From Spirochaetaceae bacterium (GTDB lineage: Bacteria > Spirochaetota > Spirochaetia > Treponematales > Breznakiellaceae): a stretch of 9,772 nucleotides of DNA. The notes under the pieces are model-generated. The model ran no database searches. It was not told the DNA's origin and saw nothing but the letters and a program-made list of their open reading frames with translations. Where the stretch lies: the NCBI GenBank assembly GCA_031257075.1, contig JAIRPM010000166.1, positions 1-9,772 on the forward strand, read 5' to 3'. The translations under genes and the position numbers were made by a program. This document shows positions 6,743 through 9,772 of this stretch, piece after piece (position 1 is the first letter of the stretch; each line of letters opens with the position of its first letter).

Positions 6743-7255
6743 TTAATTAAGCATATCAACCAGCAGGCCGCGAATTTCATCAATGCGTTCAAGCAGCGAA
6801 AGTTGTGTTATTTGCCCCGAAAGAATTCCGGCGGCTAGTTGTTCCAGTTTTTTGTCTATTACGATAATTTGTACCGTTTTTTTTTGTTTTGCGCGGTTGA
6901 TGTGCATATCTACTTCATAACTATTTTTGAGTACATACCGCATAAAGCCCCGCACCGCTTGTTTGTACCGTTTTATTTCATCAGGAAAAGGCCTTTCTTT
7001 CAACACATTTCCGGCGCTATGTACTTCGTCAAGCAAAACCCCTACCGCTTCATCGCGGCCCAATTCCCGCAGGCGGCTTTCCAAGACAGCGGCCTCGTCC
7101 ATTTCGGTATCGCCGCCGTCTTTTTGGGTAAGGCGCGCAAAAAAAGATTTCCCCGCGGGCCGCGCCCGTTCTTGGGTTTTGGGTTTTGCCGGTTGGTTTG
7201 CGAATCCGGACAAAAAAACATTGGTATACGCCGCTATGCCCGCAGAATCAGGCAT
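6743..7255 (-). CDS. yaaR: DUF327/YaaR-family protein
   Basis: The protein has 170 residues and no signal peptide or membrane segment. The first 50 residues are low in order (AKPKTQERARPAGK), and the rest is predicted largely helical. The C-terminal half matches the YaaR/DUF327 pattern: FPDEIKRYKQAVRGFMRYVL (90-109), a central beta-like TVQIIVIDKKLEQL (127-140), and a conserved end LLERIDEIRGLLVDML (154-169), comparable with the LLDRIGEIKGLLINLY end of Bacillus subtilis YaaR. The function of the family is not established. The ATG at 7255 overlaps the atpC stop by eight bases, with AAGG six bases upstream. A run of nine A residues on the coding strand (6877-6885) encodes part of AKQKKT and is a potential slippage site. 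It is the last gene of the minus-strand cluster and converges on metI. Confidence 0.72.
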   Translation of the reverse strand: MPDSAGIAAYTNVFLSGFANQPAKPKTQERARPAGKSFFARLTQKDGGDTEMDEAAVLESRLRELGRDEAVGVLLDEVHSAGNVLKERPFPDEIKRYKQAVRGFMRYVLKNSYEVDMHINRAKQKKTVQIIVIDKKLEQLAAGILSGQITQLSLLERIDEIRGLLVDMLN

Positions 7256-7682
7256 GGCCGGCCTTGGATAACAGGTCCTGCATTTGGCGGTAGAGTTTTA
7301 TTCGTGTTTGCGCCCGTTTGAGTTTTTTCTTGGCCTTTTCGGTATCGAGTTTGAAATTATTACCTTCAATGATTTTTTCGGCTTCATCCTTGGCCATTCG
7401 CGCCCATTCTATATTGATTTCTTCCGGCCAATTTGCCGAATCCGCCAAAATCACCGTTTTGTGCTTTTTTACTTCGGCAATACCATCGCTTATCAGAGCA
7501 AGTTTGCGCTCTCCTTTTTTCTCTTTTATATGGAGAACTGATGTCGCAATGGGCGCGGTAAACGGCGAATGCCCCGGTAAAATTCCAATTTCACCGTCAA
7601 CAATTTCAAACAACGCATATTCCACCTCGTTTTTGTAAAAAAGGCGGTATGGCGTGTAAACTTCAAGTTGAAAAACATCCAT
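7248..7682 (-). CDS. atpC: F1 ATP synthase epsilon subunit, not beside other ATP synthase genes
   Basis: The 144-residue protein fits the usual 130-145 of the family. Residues 1-85 form the expected beta-sandwich, with LEVYTPYRLFY at 6-16, the hallmark GEIGILPGHSPF (30-41) and LALISDGIAEV (61-71) before TVILADSANWPEEI (76-89). Residues 88-138 form the expected helical hairpin (AEKIIE, then KAKKKLKRAQTRIKLYR). In F1 it contacts gamma and restrains ATP hydrolysis. The frame is open to an ATG at 7718, but MDVFQLEVYTP at 7682 is the normal N-terminus, and the longer form would run into plsC. There is no strong ribosome binding site and only ten bases to the plsC stop. atpC normally follows atpD; here plsC and trxB precede it. 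Treponemes best known to me use V-type ATPases, so its partners are an open question. Confidence 0.88.
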   Translation of the reverse strand: MDVFQLEVYTPYRLFYKNEVEYALFEIVDGEIGILPGHSPFTAPIATSVLHIKEKKGERKLALISDGIAEVKKHKTVILADSANWPEEINIEWARMAKDEAEKIIEGNNFKLDTEKAKKKLKRAQTRIKLYRQMQDLLSKAGHA

Positions 7683-7692
7683 TGTTTTAATT

Positions 7693-8433
7693 CTACTCTG
7701 TTTGCTTCTGAACGGCAAGCATTTCGGCTACCGCTTTGTATGCGGCATCCGAAAGCGCCTGCCGTTTATGTTCAGCGGAAATGGCCGTTTGCTCTATAGG
7801 CCGCCCAAAACTGATATAAACATCGGCAGGTTCTATGAAACCTGTTTTTTCAAACACATCATAACTGCCGGTTATTGCTACAGGAACAATAAGAGCGCCG
7901 GATTCAAGAGCCATCTTAAACGCGCCCGGCTTGAACGGCAAAAGCCCCCTCCCCTTGCTCCGCGTCCCTTCCGGAAAAATTATCATTGAACCGCCTTTTG
8001 CTATGCGCCGCGCCCCTTCTCTAATGGTTTGCAGAGCTTTGCGCGGCCGGTTCCGTTCAATAAAAAGCCCTCCTAAAAGCACTATCCAAATATTCAGAAA
8101 TGGAATAAAAGCCAATTCTTTTTTTGCAATAAAACCAAAAGGCCGCCCGACTTTGGCAAGAAAAAGAACAATATCAAAAATACCGGAATGATTGCTCACA
8201 AAACACACCGGCCCGCTGCCGGGTATGTTTTCAAGCCCGGCGGCATGTACGGTTGCCTTGCTCATTATGATAATAAGCCTTGCCCACCAAGCGGCTAGAG
8301 CATTGAGCGCTCTCGCAGCCCCTCCCCTGAACTTTGTCCCGTACAAAACGGCAATCGGCAATGCGGTAAATACAAAGAGTGTTGCTATCAGCGAAAGAGA
8401 GCAAAAAACGGCGACTCGTTTTATATATTTCAT
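7693..8433 (-). CDS. plsC: 1-acyl-sn-glycerol-3-phosphate acyltransferase
   Basis: This 246-residue membrane-associated enzyme adds the second acyl chain to lysophosphatidic acid, making phosphatidic acid for phospholipid synthesis. An N-terminal membrane segment lies at about residues 8-32, with a second hydrophobic patch near 107-123. All signature motifs are present: NHSGIFD (81-87) with catalytic His82 and Asp87, FIERNR (124-129), FPEGTRS (153-159) and VPVAITGS further on. The length matches the bacterial PlsC norm. The ATG at 8433 overlaps the trxB stop in ATGA, and no good Shine-Dalgarno sequence is seen, suggesting translational coupling to trxB. Other acyltransferases of the same fold, such as ornithine-lipid enzymes, cannot be fully excluded. 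Confidence 0.9.
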   Translation of the reverse strand: MKYIKRVAVFCSLSLIATLFVFTALPIAVLYGTKFRGGAARALNALAAWWARLIIIMSKATVHAAGLENIPGSGPVCFVSNHSGIFDIVLFLAKVGRPFGFIAKKELAFIPFLNIWIVLLGGLFIERNRPRKALQTIREGARRIAKGGSMIIFPEGTRSKGRGLLPFKPGAFKMALESGALIVPVAITGSYDVFEKTGFIEPADVYISFGRPIEQTAISAEHKRQALSDAAYKAVAEMLAVQKQTE

Positions 8434-9383
8434 AGCGAATCAATGTAGGCAGCCGCGCTGTGCGCCGCCACAGCCCCCTCTCCCGCAGCAACGACAACCT
8501 GCCGAAACATTGTAGCACGAAGGTCGCCGGCGCAAAAAATACCCGGAACGGTAGTCGCCATATCTTGTCCGGTAACAACAAAACCGCCGCCATCAAGCGC
8601 CGGCTTTTCAACCAGTTCCGGTTTTTGCGTAATGCCGTTGCGAGGAACAAGTCCCGCATAGATAAATACAGCGTCCGCCGCTTCTTCTGTCCGCACACGG
8701 GTAAGCGTGTTTTCCATGGTTATCCATTGAACGTGGCCATTTCCATGAATATGCCGCAGAACAGTGTTTAAGTAAAGAGAAACGCCCGGCGTAGAAATCA
8801 CGCGGTCTGCCAGCATTTTTTGCGCCCGTAACGCGCCGCGCCGATGAACGAGCGCAACCTGCGCCGCAATACGTGAAAGCCCTCGCGCATTGTCGCAGGC
8901 GGCATCACCGCCGCCAACCACAAAAACTTTCTTGTTTTTGAAAAAAGGCCCGTCACAGGTAGCGCAGTACGAAACGCCGGCACCAGCCAATTCTTCTTCA
9001 CCCGGAATGCCGAGTTTGCGCGGCGAAGCGCCTAATGCTAAAATTACCGCCTTGGCAAGAATTTCCGTACCGTCATCGAGAAGGGCGCAAAAACGGCGCG
9101 AACTGCCTGCCGCGTCCCGAATGGTAAGCGTTTCCGCGCTGTTAGGCAAAAAAACAGCGCCAAAATCGAGCGCTTGACGGTGCATTGCTTCCGCCAGTTC
9201 GCGCCCGCTTTTTCCGCCAAGCCAGCCCGGGTAGTTTTCCAGCGTCTCTATAGTGAGAACCTGCCCGCCGGGCTGTATTGCCGCTTCAAGCACAACAACC
9301 GCCAAACCGGCCCGCGCCCCATACTGAGCGGCGCTAAGGCCGGCGGGCCCCGCACCAATAACCAAAAGGCCGGCTTCACGCAT
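8430..9383 (-). CDS. trxB: Thioredoxin reductase (NADPH)
   Basis: This 317-residue FAD enzyme reduces thioredoxin with NADPH in the cytoplasm. It has the FAD-binding GAGPAG (10-15), GGQ (39-41) followed by IETLENYPGW (45-54), the redox-active pair CATC (140-143) followed by DG, the NADPH-binding GGGDAA (157-162), the HRRGALRA arginine motif (180-187) that favours NADPH, and a C-terminal AGD (285-287) with RQ (294-295). Length and order are those of the low-molecular-weight bacterial type. The usual GGGDSA reads GGGDAA with Cys163 next to it, a minor variation. The ATG at 9383 shares its last base pattern with the upstream stop (TAATG, one-base overlap). No thioredoxin gene is in the window. 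A ferredoxin-dependent relative is possible but the HRR motif argues against it. Confidence 0.93.
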   Translation of the reverse strand: MREAGLLVIGAGPAGLSAAQYGARAGLAVVVLEAAIQPGGQVLTIETLENYPGWLGGKSGRELAEAMHRQALDFGAVFLPNSAETLTIRDAAGSSRRFCALLDDGTEILAKAVILALGASPRKLGIPGEEELAGAGVSYCATCDGPFFKNKKVFVVGGGDAACDNARGLSRIAAQVALVHRRGALRAQKMLADRVISTPGVSLYLNTVLRHIHGNGHVQWITMENTLTRVRTEEAADAVFIYAGLVPRNGITQKPELVEKPALDGGGFVVTGQDMATTVPGIFCAGDLRATMFRQVVVAAGEGAVAAHSAAAYIDSL

Positions 9384-9772
9384 TAGCGCTTTGCTATCAT
9401 CTTTTTAAGCAGTTTATCCGCCAAAGTACGGGTGTTCTGCGCGTAATTTGAATCACGGTTTGCAATATCGCGCACTGCTTGAAGCATAAAAGGGCGCTTT
9501 TCAGGAGCGCTGCCGTAGTAGTTTAACACAGCAACAGCAAGACGGTTGTCAGGCGGTTTACGGTTATGGAAACTGCGGAAATACTTTTCAACCATTTCTT
9601 CGCTTAGCGTATCGTAAGCGCCGATTTTTTGAAGCGAATAGACGACTTGAGTTATTACCGCAGACTCAGGCTCATTTTTCATGATGTCGCCCAAAAGGGG
9701 GGCTGCCTGATCTTTGGGGTATTCACCCAAGTATTCGGCTGCGCGTATACGTATCTCCGTGTATTTATTGGC
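9383..9772 (-). CDS. HEAT-repeat protein, C-terminal part (partial)
   Basis: The frame is open from the right edge of the window to a TAA at 9383-9385, giving 129 visible residues; the true start lies outside. The visible part is all helical with HEAT-like repeats: IRAAEYLGEYPKDQAAPLLGDI, split over the first 32 residues, then a second unit with VITQVVYSLQKIGAYD. Such repeats form curved superhelices for protein binding. Similar HEAT-repeat proteins are common in spirochaetes, some exported, but no N-terminus is available to judge location. A TTG at 9730 could be read as a start but has no ribosome binding site and the frame stays coding-like upstream of it. It is the first visible gene of the cluster and overlaps trxB by one base. 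Confidence 0.65.
   Translation of the reverse strand, partial: ANKYTEIRIRAAEYLGEYPKDQAAPLLGDIMKNEPESAVITQVVYSLQKIGAYDTLSEEMVEKYFRSFHNRKPPDNRLAVAVLNYYGSAPEKRPFMLQAVRDIANRDSNYAQNTRTLADKLLKKMIAKR

Noticed and set aside
8231..8698. 155-codon minus-strand frame overlapping the ends of trxB and plsC.
   Set aside because: It is rich in Arg, Leu and Cys with no recognisable domain and sits across two well-supported genes in another frame.

Overview
The window looks like a spirochaete chromosome, most likely a Treponema relative of about 50% G+C such as those of termite guts. This is an inference from relaxed spirochaete-style lipoboxes, a HEAT-repeat protein, metNI without metQ, and gene content; no rRNA or other decisive marker is present. 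All genes look intact. I see no tRNA, rRNA, insertion sequence, phage gene or CRISPR array.

Layout. Positions 1-3005 are on the minus strand: the first 37 codons of a YedE-type selenium-metabolism membrane protein, a 229-base gap with a GC-rich hairpin, and a complete pyruvate, phosphate dikinase gene (ppdK). A divergent promoter region (3006-3257) follows. Positions 3258-6721 are on the plus strand and hold four overlapping genes: a large exported transglutaminase-like protein, a small putative lipoprotein of no recognised family, and the ATPase (MetN) and permease (MetI) of a methionine-type ABC importer. Positions 6743-9772 are on the minus strand and hold a second tight cluster, read from high to low coordinates: a HEAT-repeat protein (5' end outside the window), thioredoxin reductase (trxB), a 1-acylglycerol-3-phosphate acyltransferase (plsC), an F1 ATP synthase epsilon subunit (atpC) with no other ATP synthase gene beside it, and a DUF327/YaaR-family protein. 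The two clusters converge with only 21 bases between them and no visible intrinsic terminator.

How the parts work together. PPDK interconverts pyruvate and phosphoenolpyruvate at the end of glycolysis. MetN and MetI form the membrane core of a methionine importer, but the binding protein MetQ is not here and MetN lacks the C-terminal NIL domain that senses methionine in the E. coli type. The two exported proteins sharing the transcript suggest an envelope role linked to uptake, but no known pathway joins them. The second cluster is a mixed housekeeping operon (redox, phospholipid, energy).

The points most worth following are the NIL-less metNI fused into an operon with a secreted transglutaminase, the apparently leaderless promoter of that operon with an inverted repeat across it, and the isolated atpC. 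I see no clearly novel defence or mobile system.
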